64,000 nucleotides of DNA from Epichloe hybrida. Its lineage: Eukaryota > Ascomycota > Sordariomycetes > Hypocreales > Clavicipitaceae. The notes beneath the pieces were generated by a model. The model saw only the letters and a list, made by a program, of their open reading frames with translations. It did not search any database and was not told the DNA's origin. The stretch lies in the NCBI GenBank assembly GCA_019022495.1, contig JAFEKR010000010.1, positions 1-64,000 on the forward strand. The letters run 5' to 3'. Both the position numbers and the translations under genes were made by a program. Positions 1 to 11,830 of the stretch are shown one piece after another (the stretch's first letter is position 1; each line of letters starts with the position of its first letter).

Positions 1-90
1 CCTAACCCTAACCCTAACCCTAACCCTAACCCTAACCCTAACCCTAACCCTAACCCTAACCCTAACCCTAACCCTAACCCTAACCCTAAC
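1..90. repeat. Telomere repeat array, 15 x CCCTAA
   Basis: Fifteen uninterrupted copies of the hexamer CCTAAC (the C-rich strand of TTAGGG) occupy the first 90 bases. The array ends abruptly at a non-repeat sequence. The orientation, C-rich strand reading into the sequence, is that of a left chromosome end. TTAGGG is the usual telomere repeat of filamentous ascomycetes. Confidence 0.98.
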
Positions 91-2432
91 AATGCTAGTC
101 CCTTAGTATATTATATAGTAATCCCTAAGGGAGTGTTAGTTTAGACCTATCCTAATTCTTATGTAAGCGTATATAGTAATTAAGAGACCCCTAATAAGGA
201 AGTAAGCTATTAGCTTTAGCCTTATTAAAAAGGTCTATAAAGTTAGCTAACTCCTTAGGTAATATTAATATATCTAGGCTATTAGGTTTTATCTTAGGCA
301 CTATAATCTATAGTACTATTATTATCTCCCTAAGGTTTATAGTAATAAACATTATAGAAGTGTCCTTCCTATAGTATACCTAGCGCACTTCTATAGTATA
401 TAAGGACCTAATAATCCCTTATACTAAAGTCTTTACCTTACACGCAAAGGCTTTAAAGATATATAAGCCCTTTACTACTCTAATAACTAATTACTATTTT
501 ACTACGTAAATAACTACATTATAATATTCTAGCTATAGTATCCTAAGTATAATATCTTATATAAGGCCTAGGATAATATATAAATACACTAATAACTCCT
601 AGCTATTAATATTTATTTTAGTGTATACTATATAGGTAATTAAGGAGGTATTCTCTTATACTCTTTTTTCTCTCTTTTTTATTTTTACTATAGTTTAGAT
701 ATATTTTCTCTTTAGTAAATATATAAGCTCTAGGCTAAACTATTTTACTACTAACTTCCTTATAACACTATAATAATTATAACTATAATTAATCTAGATA
801 TTAATATAATAATATATATTAAAGAGTATAGGAATTAAGAATAGTAATTAGTCTATATATTATACTATATCTTACTTTAACTCTATATAGCTTAAATAGT
901 TATCTTATATTATAGTATATAGTTAGCTTTCTTACCTCTATGTAAGACTTTGCTTAAGGGCTACTTATTTTCTATAGGGGGAATATTTACCTCCTTATTT
1001 ACACTTTCCTTATTTACTTTAAATAAGTTAATACTAACCTATAAGTAATAGGGTAAGAGAAAGGTATACTCCTAAATATAGTAATCCTTAGATTTATATT
1101 ATAGGTAATATCCCTCCTAATAGTGTTTAGGTAACTTTACTTCTAATACTTATTTAGCCTATTATATATTTATAGTAAGTTTTAGACTTTTCTCCTTCTT
1201 AACTAGCTTATTTTATTTTCCTAATTAAGTCCTTATTATATATACCCTAGTTATTAGTGTATTACCCTTATAGTTAGTCTAAGGTATAGGTTTAGCTAGC
1301 TATAGTTTACATTAGGACTAGTATTTATTCTCTATAGTAAAGGCCTTAATATTAATTATAATCTTATAATACTATATAATAGCTATATGCTATATACTCT
1401 AGCTAATACCCTAGCCTATGCTAATTTCTCTTAAATACTTATTAAGCGCTTATTAAAGCTTTACTAGCTTTATATTATCCCCCTAATAATTCTCTCTTAC
1501 TAATAAAAGCTTTTTTATAAAGTAAATAAAGAATATAAAAAATAGCTTCCCTAAGCCCTATATTATCTAGTTAAGTTTTATAAGGGCTATTTTTTACCTA
1601 TATAAATTAGAGAATATAAACCTAAGGTATTCTAGGAATTTAGCTAGGTTAAAATTATAAATACTACCTTATTTAAAGAAAGTAGCTACTTAAAACTAGA
1701 CTTTAGAGAATAAGTTTTAGTAAATAAATATTTACTTATTCTTATTAGTTTTAATAAAGTCCTTATTTACCTATAGCTTATATTTTATTAGGAACCTTTA
1801 TATAGTAAATAAGGCCTTATTACTATTATATAAGTTACCTATAGGGATAGGTTTTTATTTTACCCTAGGTATAGTTAAGACTAAGTTAAAGGTAAGAGGT
1901 AAAGTAAGGTTAACTATTAAGGTATTAGGCTAGGCTATAATAAGTAGTTAGGTTAAAGGTCCTATAGTATTTATAGCTACTTATTATTAAAGGCATATAA
2001 GCTTTACTATTTACTTATTAAGTATAAGTTAAAGCATTTTAAATTAGGCTTATTAAGCTACTAGTAGTGCTATAGCATTAAATAAAGGAGTTATTATCCC
2101 CTAGCTAGGTTAGTCTTATAGTTAAAGCGTGTCTATTATATTTATTAATATATTTATTAGTATTTCTATTATGTCTTTTAGTAGTTATTAAAAAGGACTA
2201 AAGAAAGTCTCTTAATTATTATAGACTAGCCCCTAGGTAACTATAATAAAGCGTTAATATAGTATTAAAAGACTTAAGGAAAAAGGAGAAAAGGTAAGAG
2301 GCTATCCCTAGTAATGCCTCTTATACCCCCTTAGCTACTTATATAAGTCTCCTTTCCTTACCTTAATTACTTTTACTACTCCTCTCTCTAATTACTATAC
2401 AAACAATGCTTAGGCAAAGCCTAAGCCCTTGC
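91..2432. other. RIP-degraded subtelomeric DNA, no recognisable gene
   Basis: About 2.3 kb of very AT-rich sequence abuts the telomere. TA dinucleotides and TAA/TAG triplets occur in every frame, and CpA and CpG are rare. I looked for a telomere-linked helicase or transposase on both strands and could not recognise one. It is probably one or more old transposons mutated by RIP, but the family cannot be named. Confidence 0.7.
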
Positions 2433-2572
2433 AAAACCTTAAAATACTAAGTTATTAAAACTTATAGCTTTTACTATAGTAATTTACTTATAATTACTTA
2501 TATTTATATTTAAGTTATTTATTTATTTTTTATTTTTTATTAAACTTTAACACTAATAATATTATAAGTAAT

Positions 2573-2605
2573 CTTAGTAATCTTAGTAATCTTAGTAATC
2601 TTAGT
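2573..2605. repeat. 9-bp tandem repeat TAATCTTAG
   Basis: About four copies of TAATCTTAG stand inside the outer hAT copy. The complementary unit ACTAAGATT recurs about eight times in hAT-2 (23265-23350) and about once in hAT-3. It is therefore a length-variable array internal to this family. Confidence 0.8.
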
Positions 2606-2682
2606 TATATTAGGGAAATAAAGTATTAAGTTAAATAGTATTATTAAAAAAGTATAATATTATATATAACCTTACTTAGTTA

Positions 2683-4417
2683 CAGAGTATTGCACTAAAA
2701 CGTGTAGTGTAGTGTAGTATTTGTAGTGTAGTGTAGTAACTACACTACAAACTATATTACACTACAAATTACACTAACTATAAGGAAAAAAAAACTACAT
2801 TACACTAACTACAAAAAAAAAAAAAACTATAATACATTATACTACAAATTTTTTTCTTAAACTACACTAACTACAAACACTATAAATATAGTATTAGACT
2901 TTTTATTAGTTATTAGTATTTATAAGGTTAAAAGAAAGCTAGTTTTTATTATTACCTATTTTATTAAATTAGTTATAGAATTTATAATATTATATTATTT
3001 TTATAATTTTATTATAACGAAGTAAGGTTATATATAATATTATACTTTTTTAATAATACTATTTAACTTAATACTTTATTTCCCTAATATAACTTAAAGA
3101 AAAACCTTCTTATTATATTATTTACTATTTCTATAAATTATTTTATATTTCTATAAATTATTTTATATTTCTATAAATTATTATTATTACTTATTTTAAA
3201 AAAACTATAAAAAAAACTACTAGTAAACTTAATATAAGTAGCTTATTATATCTTATTATAGCTTATAATAGCTTATAGTTTAATAGCTATAATAAGATTA
3301 CTAAGATACTAAGTATTTACTTATAAGTGTTACTTTAAAATAAATAAATTAATAATCTTAAATAAAAACTAGTAATTATAAGTAAATTACTCTATTTTAT
3401 AACTTTTTTTTAAAATAATAATAAATATAAAATAATAGTAATTATAGTAATAATAGTAATTAAGGTTATAAAAGTTATTAAAGCTTTTATAATAAGTATA
3501 ATATATTATATAAAACTAAGTCCTAGTATTATTTTTAAAAACAAGTTAAACTTATTTTTTATAGCTTATTTAAGCTATATAGGGTAATTAAAATAATACT
3601 ATTAGTTATCTATTAATAAATTATAAATATTAGTCTATTATATTCTTTCTTTATGTATTATTATAATAAGATATATAAAGTTACTATATATAACTTCTTA
3701 AAGCTTTAGAATTATAAAGCTTAAAGTAATATTTAATTAGTTTAAATAGTAAATAAATAGTTTAAGCTTTTTTTAAGTTCTTATTATATTAATAATAATA
3801 TTAAAGTACTAAGTATATATTCTATAAACTTTTATATATTTATTTAGATTTCTAATTTAATTTAATTATATTAGTTTAGGGTATTTTTTAATTAAATTAA
3901 TAATAAAAATATAAAATAATTAATAATAATAGTAAATAAAATAATTAGAAGGTATTTCTTAAAGTTATATTAGTAAAATAAAGTAATAAGTATAATAGTA
4001 TTATTAAAAAGGTATAATATTATAAATAACCCTAGTTATAGTAAAATCCTTAAAAAAAAGTAAATATTATAAATTCTATAACTAATTAAGTAAAATAGGT
4101 AATAATAAAAGCTTCTATATAACTAGCTTTCTTTTAATCCTTATAATAACATTATATAATAAAAAGGCCTACTTTTTTTTTTACTAACACTAAATTTGTA
4201 GTTTTTATAGTTAGTGTAGTTAGTAACTACACTAACTACACTACACTATAAGCAAAAAAAAACTACATTACACTAACTATAAAAAAAAAAAAACTATAAT
4301 ATATTACACTATAAAAAAAAAAAACTACATTACACTAACTATAAGAAAAAAAAAACTACACTATAAATACAAATTTTTCCTAAAAACTACACTAACTACA
4401 CTACAAACAATACTCTG
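2683..4417 (+). mobile_element. hAT-1, non-autonomous hAT-like element, 1735 bp
   Basis: The element begins CAGAGTATTG and ends CAATACTCTG, a 10-bp terminal inverted repeat. It is flanked by a perfect 8-bp duplication CTTAGTTA (2675-2682 and 4418-4425). Eight-bp duplications with CAGAG-type ends are typical of the hAT superfamily. Subterminal regions are packed with ACTACACTAC/GTAGTGTAG motifs. No open frame encodes a transposase, so the copy is non-autonomous or destroyed. It sits inside an inverted copy of its own family. Confidence 0.88.
3129..3183. repeat. 18-bp tandem repeat in hAT-1
   Basis: Three copies of TTTCTATAAATTATTTTA (the third partial) lie in tandem. hAT-2 and hAT-3 have two copies at the matching place, so the repeat varies between family members. 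Confidence 0.75.
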
Positions 4418-4772
4418 CTTAGTTATAATAAAATTATAAAAATTATATAATATTATAAATTCTATAACTAATTTAATAAAATAAGTAATAATAAAAGCTT
4501 TTATATAACTAGCTTTCTTTTAACCTTATAAATACTAATAACTAATAAAAAATCTAATACTATATTTATAGTATTTATAGTTAGTGTAGTTTAGGAAAAA
4601 AAATTTGTAGTGTAATATATTATAGTTTTTTTTTATAGTTAGTGTAATATAGTTTTTTTTTCCTTATAGTTAGTGTAGTTTATAGTATAGTGTAGTTTGT
4701 AGTGTAGTTATTACACTACATTACAAATACTACACTACACTACACGTTTTAGTGCAATACTCTGCTAAGAAT

Positions 4773-4968
4773 ACACTACAAATGTAGTTTTTCTAATTTA
4801 CAGGCAAGGGGCTCACTTTTAGACCCACTTTTATATATAGTATTTTTCTTAGGATGTATCTCTATAGGATTACGTAATTTATAGGATAATCTATTTAATT
4901 ACAAGATAGCTATAAAATTAAATGTAAAAACTACAAAACACACTACATTAACTACAAACAATACTCTG
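4773..4968 (+). mobile_element. Fragment bearing a hAT-type right end
   Basis: The segment ends with ACTACAAACAATACTCTG, matching the right terminus of the hAT family at 4400-4417. Its upstream ~150 bp are less mutated and unrelated to the other copies. It may be a solo end or a short internally deleted derivative. No target duplication was established. Confidence 0.5.
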
Positions 4969-6639
4969 CTAGTAAGGTAGTTAAGGAAGTGCTATTTAGT
5001 ATCTCTTATTAATATAATAGAAAATACCTTACTAAAATATAACTTAGGAAAGTTAATTTAGTTATACTTACTCTTAAAGAGTATAAGCTTTAGTAAGAGA
5101 AAGTTATATAGCTTTTTACTATAGTAATTACTATTCTTATATATCTTTATAAGCTTAGATATTTTCTTTATAATTTATTTATTTAAAGGGAAGGATTAAG
5201 GAAGGAAAGTAAGTTATTAAGGGTTAAATTCCTAATATAACTAAGATTATTATAAGGGTTCTTATAGGGGATATAGTAATTATTTCTCTTAAGGATAAGG
5301 AATATTAAGGAAGGTCTTTAGGGTAGTAAATTATAGGGGTTATATATAAGGTAGTTTAGGGGATTATAACTTATCTCTTAGCTATAGAGTTATTATTACC
5401 TCTTAAAGCATATATTTAAGAGCTATTAGGATAGGAAGGCTTACTCCTTAGCTAATATAAATATTATTATCTTATAAAGAGTTTTATAGCTCTCTTATAA
5501 GCTTATTAGTAGCTCTCCTAAATATATCTTTAGTTTAACCTTTAAAATCTTTTTTAAAGTTTTCCTAAAGGTCTTTTTCTTACTAATTCTAATACTTACT
5601 AGTATAAATAAACCTTATAATCTAATTATTAAGCTTAGGCTATATAGTAGTCTTTAAGTCTAGTTAAGTAAGCTTTTCCTAGTCTTTTATAAGCGTAAAT
5701 AAATATAGCTATAATTACCTTAGTAAACCATTTTTTTTCTAGTCTTTTAGAAGCTATTACTAAAGGCTTTTAGGGTACCTTAGTATTAAAGAAAGTAAAG
5801 TAAGGAGTTTATTTTATTAATAGTCTAGTGTTTAATTCTAACCCTTTTTTAAAAAGGGTTTAGTTTTCTTAAATAATTAGAATAAACTAAATAGTAGTAT
5901 AATAATAGGGTAATTTCTACGCTTATTAAGAGGGATAAACTAGGTAAATCTAAAAGATAGGCAAAATAGGAAAAACAGGAAAAATAAGGTAAATAGGATA
6001 AATAGAATAAACAAGATAAATAGGGCAGAATAAATAGGATAAATAGAACTAGATAAATAGGATTAATAGGATTAATATGATAAATAAAGGGAAATAATAA
6101 AAATAATAGAAAAAGGGTAAAAGAAGGAAAAACAGTAAAGGAAGGAAAAACAAGCTATAAAGATAGTATAGACATAGAAGTAACTTAATACCTAGAGCAC
6201 TAAGGTATAAAAAGCTATAAAGAAAAGAGAAAAGGGTTTATAAAAAGAGTGTAAAGAGAGGTTATATAGGTTAGCTAGCTTAGCTAAGGGTCATTTTTAA
6301 TATTAGGTTTAAATAAAATACCTTATAGTAATAGATTTAGTTATTTAGTTAGTTTTCTTATAATAGATAATAAGATTAATAATTAACTAAATATCCTAAA
6401 GACCTAAGAGTTAATAGATTAATCCCTTAGAAGTTTAATAAGCCTATAGCTAGGATTTTAGTTTATCTTCCTTTAGCACACTCTAGAGTTATGCCTCTTT
6501 ACCTAAATAGCCTATATAAGTTAGCTTAAGAGATAAAGGGCTATATTATCTAAAGGAATGTCTTTTCTTATAATACCTAGCTTATTTATAGTTATATTTA
6601 ACTACTAATTAGTATTAGTTACACTAAGGAATATTATAC
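4969..6639. other. RIP-degraded DNA, no recognisable gene
   Basis: AT-rich sequence with stops in all frames. No protein family could be recognised on either strand. It holds a simple repeat tract near 5950-6090. Confidence 0.65.
5950..6090. repeat. A-rich imperfect tandem repeat, AAATAGGAT-like
   Basis: Roughly a dozen imperfect 9-11 bp units of the type AAATAGGATA, AAATAGAATA and AAACAGGAAA follow each other on an A-rich strand. It looks like a degraded short minisatellite. Confidence 0.6.
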
Positions 6640-7000
6640 TAGTATAAAGGGTTAAATTTAATAATAGTAATAAAGTTAATAATAATAATAGCTAAGAAGA
6701 GAGAGAAGGAGAGAAATCTAGCTAGGAGAGAAGGTAAGAGAAAAGGGGGAAAAGTAAGGTAGTAGTGCGAAGCCACTGCGAGCGGTGTGGGGTTACTTAC
6801 GATGTAGCTAATCGCATTGCGTGCATCCCTTTGGTGGACCCACACTTTGGCCACGGCCGGACTAACTATTGTCCGAGGGTCCGGAGGAAGCCACATAAGT
6901 CTATTACACTAATTCGTCTGTTGCATCAATAAGCACCACCTTCGGTGGTTAGAGGCGAACGATAACCAAAGAAGTGGGGCGTGGCACGATTAGTCTCTTC
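6640..7000. other. GC-balanced flank left of Copia-1
   Basis: Base composition changes sharply at about 6760, from AT-rich to balanced with normal CpG. This is the same pre-insertion sequence that continues at 14134 after Copia-1. A minus-strand open frame (6639-6896) spans it but its C-terminal half runs into AT-rich low-complexity DNA, so I do not call it a gene. The segment 6904-6985 matches 36507-36590 in inverse orientation. Confidence 0.7.
6904..6985 (+). repeat. Dispersed ~82-bp repeat, copy 1
   Basis: It starts TTACACTAATTCGTCTGTTG and ends AAGTGGGGCGTGGCA, and matches the complement of 36507-36590 with few differences. A perfect 6-bp stem (ACCACC/GGTGGT, 6935-6949) lies inside. Probably an end of a mobile element or a short structured repeat. 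The family is not recognised. Confidence 0.7.
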
Positions 7001-7260
7001 TGTTGCCCGATGGCGGATACAGCGTCTATGACAAATGAATCTGCACCCACAACCATATTGGGGGAGCTGAAGATACACGTCGCTAAACGCGATAATTTAT
7101 AATAAAAGCATATAATCTATAATATAATAGCTTTCTCTATAAAAGAGAAGCTTTTATCCTTCTATTTATATAATAAAGTAATAGCTTTAATCTAATCCTT
7201 TTCTAACCTTCTTTATCTTACTAGGGGATATCTTTTAAGTCACGTGCCTAGCGCATAATA
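7001..7260 (+). repeat. Copia-1 5' LTR
   Basis: A 260-bp direct repeat of 13874-14133. The outer ~95 bases keep unmutated sequence, while the inner end is changed by C-to-T relative to the 3' LTR. A TATA-like CTATAAAAG lies at about 7137-7145. Confidence 0.93.
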
Positions 7261-10200
7261 GTTATAAGCCTAGAAGGTACACGCCTATAACTTCCACTAA
7301 GTCCCTTACGCATAAGATATATGTGTGTACTACGCCTTACTTACTAATAACGCTTATAATAGATATAATAACCTCTTACTACTTAAGTCTTAAGACTAAT
7401 ATTAAGCTAGTCTTATCTAATAAATAGGAAGAGTAATATAAAGCATTAAAGTAAGCTACCTAAAGCTAAGAGATCTAGGGAAGGGTTAATCCCTAGCTCC
7501 TAAAGCTTAACTCTAACTATCTAGAAAAGCCCTTTACTATTACACTAGAGTTATATAAAGCTCTTATTATAAAGAACTAAGAAAGTAATGCTATAAAGCT
7601 TACCTTCTAAGAGGCTCTTTCTTTCTTATCTTATAAGTTTATATCTAAGTACTAAGCATATAAAGTAATAAAGTCCTAAGAAAGGACTATTAAAACTTAG
7701 ATTATAAGCACTATAAATCCTAATGCTTATACTATAGTAATTTATAAGATTAAAGAAAGTAATATAGATAATAAGAAGCTTACTCTTTACTAAATCTCTA
7801 TTAAGCTTAAAAAGAGGTTTTCTCCTAGGTAAGTAATTATTAAATTAGAGGTATTAGCTAAGTATATAGCTTACCTTACTAATGCTAAACGCGCTAATAT
7901 TTAATTTAAGTGTTAGATTAAGTAGTAAGGGAAGCTATACTAAAAAGCATTAATATATAAGATTAATAAGGTTTAGGGTTCTAATATAATTTATAACTTT
8001 ATTATAGCTATTAGTGCGCGCTTTAACCCTAAATAAGCAAAAACTAAGATTACTTAACTAGTATAGACTTCTAATTCTTTTCCTAAAGAAGTAACCCTTT
8101 AAGGCATTGCCTCTAAGTACACTAGATATTATAAGGTAACTTAAGCTATAAGCTTTACCTCTAGAAAAGGAAGCTATATAATAACTCTTAGGGATTGCTT
8201 AAACTAAGAAAAAGAGAAATTATAAGGCTAAAAGAATAATAGCCTAAAGAAGTGCTCTTACTACATAGGAAAGGCACTAACTATATACTTTTAGTCTCCC
8301 TAAGTATACTATAGCTTATACTATATAGTAACTAGTAAAAAGGTTCTAGGGTTTAAGCCCTCTATAAAGGTTAATTATAAAAAGGTTAAGGAATACTATA
8401 AAAGCGCTAAATAAAAAAACCTATACTCTAAGGTTATAAAGGATAGGTAAATAGTAAAAGGTATTAAGGATTATAAAGTAAAAAAGTTACCTAGTGTTAT
8501 TATAGTAGTAATTATTAACCTAAAGATTCTTAAGAGCATTTCTTTAGCTTAAGGAAGCTATATAACGCTTAAGAATATAAAATATACACTCTCTTTAATA
8601 ACTATAGTGCTTTATATATTATAAATAATATTAGTTACTTTAAACTAGGAACCTTTAAGGAAATATTTAATAATTACCTTAAAGCAAGAATAACCTTATT
8701 CTAAATTACTAGAAGAGGTACTTATGTAATTAAGAACATTTTTAATAGGCTAAAGGGAAACCTTATAGAAAGCCTTACTTTATAAAATATTACACTTATT
8801 CCTAGGTTTTATATAAATATTATATTAAAGAGCCTTTTTTAAAAGAAGGGCATTTAGTATTATAAAGCAAATTACTCTTTACATATTAAACCCTTTTATA
8901 AGAGCTTATTATTAGTAAAGCTTTAGAGAAAGTATAATATTATATTCCTTTAGTATAAGCCTCTTTTTTCTTATAAGAGTCTTAACTAAGTAGTGAATTT
9001 ATTTACACTACTAGTAATATTCTTAATAATTAATTTAAAAGCATATAATAACACGCCACGCTTATAACGCGGTTACCTAAGTAAAGAACTATGCCTTATA
9101 TATACAAACCCTAAAGAACTTTAGTATTTACATTCTAGGCACCTTAGTAAGGATACTCTAGCTAAGAGTTACACTTATATAAGGGGAGTGTAATTATATA
9201 AAACTAAGTAAAGAGACTATAAGATATATTCTCTAGTTTATGCTTACTAAGTTATTTTAAGAAAACTACTAGAATATATATCTCTAAGGCCTTTTTAAAG
9301 AATCTATTAGGATCTTTAAGACTATAAGCCTAGTTATAATAGTATAAACTAGCTAATAGTTATAAAAGATAAGTTCTTAGGCATAATTTATATTTATGCA
9401 TTACTTAATAAATTATAGGCAATAGTATTTAATATGTTAATCTATATTAAATAATAGATTATAAGGCAATTTGGATTATTAATTATAAAGATTAGGTAAG
9501 ATCACAAAAGAGCTATTATTAGTTAATTTAGTAATATAATCTTTCAGACGTAAGCACGCTTATAAGGCATTAATCTTAAGCTTGCGCCTCCGTACACTTA
9601 TAAACCTAATGGAGTTATAAAGAGAGCAAGGTAAATAATTATATTATAATTAAATGCAATGCTTATAGGCATATAGCTTTCACTAAACTTATAGTTAGAG
9701 AGTATATAAGCAGTAGCATACCTATATAATATAAGTCTTATTTAATAATCTAGGTAGAAAACACTATTAAAAACCCTAGAAATCTAGTTCTAAGATAATG
9801 CTTAACTTCTAATTAGGGAGCCTATAGCTAACTTAAGGCTAGATTAGAGCGAATTACACGTATATAGCTACTGCGCTTATTCTCTTTAGAGGGATTATAA
9901 GGCTAATAAACACAGATAGTTTAATAAGACTAATCCTAGAGGTTATATTAAATATCTTATTAGGTACTTTACCTCTAATATATATTGTATTTAGATTCTA
10001 AGACTAGGAAAGGTTATAATAATAAGGAACATTACATTTAATAAGTTAATTTTTTATAATCTAATAAAGGAGAGCGTAATAGAGCTATTAATTAATAAGC
10101 TTAAGGCACATTTCTAATCCCTTAAAATTAACACTAAATTAGATAAAGAATTAAATCTTTTCCTTACGCTAACTTTAGTTAAACTATAATAAGATTAAAC

Positions 10201-11060
10201 TAAGAGTTTAAACTTAGGGGTAAAAGCTTTATAGATATCTTAATAAAAGGAAAGAGAAGCTATATACCTTAATAAGTAAATTAGACTCTAAATACCTTAG
10301 CTATTACTAGATCTAATAATTAGAGAGTAAGAGACTCTTAATCTAAAAGCTTAGTAAAGTAAGAAGGAGTAAAACGCTTTAGATTTATATGCTTAAGAGA
10401 GTAATATAATAATAGATCTAATAAGTAGTAAGCGGGATATTACTATAAGGGCTTAGGAGAGCTAATGTCCTTATAAGGTTCTAGAACACTAAGTATATAA
10501 TGCTAAGGACTAAGTTATTAATAACTTAATAGGTAATAAACCACCTAAGCTAGAAAAAGAAGCAAAGAAAAACTAGTAATAAGATAAACCTATAAGAGCA
10601 AATACTAGACTAGCTACCCACGTAGAAGGCTTAAGGGGATTACTAGCTATATAGTTAGAAATCATAGAGAGTCTTAGAATAATAATATAAGAAAGTGTGC
10701 GAATAAGCTTAAGGTTATAAATAAAGAAAGCTTAAGGTAATGTTCTTTCTTACGCTTAACTAATAAGGAGGAAGAAGAAAGGACTTAATAAAGCTCTTAT
10801 TAATAGTCTCTAGGACCTAAAGGATCTCTTTACTAAATTTAGGAAGACTAAGGAAGGAAATCCTTATAAGCTCTTTCTAGGAGATTAGGATTTTAAGAGC
10901 TATAAAACGGTTTTTTTAGTAATTAACACGCATTATAATAAAGAAAATAGATTATACCTTAACCTAAAGAGAAAGGTAAGGACTGTTTATTAATCTAATC
11001 TTGCTAAACCTCTAAAGTTATGGAAAAAGGCAAAGGATTATTTATTTAGAGAGAAATAGT

Positions 11061-11830
11061 TAAAAGTAATAAATAAAGAGATTAATAAGCTAAAGAAATA
11101 AGGAACGTGGCGGTAAATAAAGCGTTCTGCGGCATAATCAAAGCTATTGCCATTAAAATAGGTGTTTTCTTATAAGTTTAACAAGAAGGGGATGTTAATC
11201 TATTATAAAGCGTGATTATGCGTACGCGGAGACCTCTAAGATATCTTTATAATTAAACAAACCTATACTATAATGCTTGCCGCTTACGTGTTCTATGTAT
11301 TTATAGCTTTAGTCACTAGGTTTAATCTAGAGACTAGGTAGTATAATATTAAGAATGCTTTCCTTTACGTAAAATGTAAAAAGAATAAAATACCTATAAC
11401 TTATAAACTTCCTAAAGGTTTTATAATCCTTAGAGAATATATAGAATTACTTAAGGCCCTCTATAGATTAAGGGACTCTCTATAACTATAGTTTAAGGAA
11501 TTAAGCAAATCTCTTATAAAGCTTAGGCTTAAATTAAGTAAAGAAAAGCCTTGCTTATTCTATATAAAAGATTAGACTATTTTCCTTATATTCTTTATAG
11601 ATAATATTCTTATAGTGTTTTATAAGGATAATAAAGGCATTACTAACTGCATTTCTAAGGGCCTAAAGGAGGCGTATAAATTAGATAAAAAAGGTAAAGC
11701 AAGATTCTTCCTAGGGATCTAGATTATTAAAGACTAAAAATAACAAAAGGTGTATCTTAGTTATAAGGCATATATTAATAAGATTAGGGAAAAATTTAGG
11801 TAAGTAAGAAAAGGCACTTTCCTTACTATA
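11061..11830 (+). pseudogene. Copia-1 reverse transcriptase remnant
   Basis: Read in one frame, the segment gives GTW near 11107, then a PLK.VFSYKFNKKGMLI block, LCVRGDL, NLETR, IKNAFLYVK, KLPKGFIILREYIELLKALY and FFLGI. This is the standard order of copia reverse transcriptases. The catalytic YVDD-type box reads FIDN, which fits G-to-A change. Stop codons replace Q and W codons throughout. A stretch at about 11100-11260 is much less mutated than its surroundings. Confidence 0.88.

Larger units (their letters stand above)
2433..4764 (-). mobile_element. hAT-like element, outer inverted copy, left-truncated and split
   Basis: Bases 2433-2682 and 4426-4764 are the reverse complement of the hAT-2 and hAT-3 family. 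The right edge reads ...GTTTTAGTGCAATACTCTG, the complement of the family's left end. The copy is interrupted by hAT-1 and has lost its other terminus near 2433, so no target duplication can be confirmed (right flank CTAAGAAT). No transposase reading frame is visible. Confidence 0.8.

Noticed and set aside
91..6639. Telomere-linked RecQ helicase gene
   Set aside because: Expected by location in many fungi, but no helicase motif could be read on either strand through the mutations.
6639..6896. 85-codon minus-strand open frame at the left edge of the gene island
   Set aside because: Its C-terminal half is I/L/F-rich translation of AT-rich low-complexity DNA; no start context or homology could be supported.
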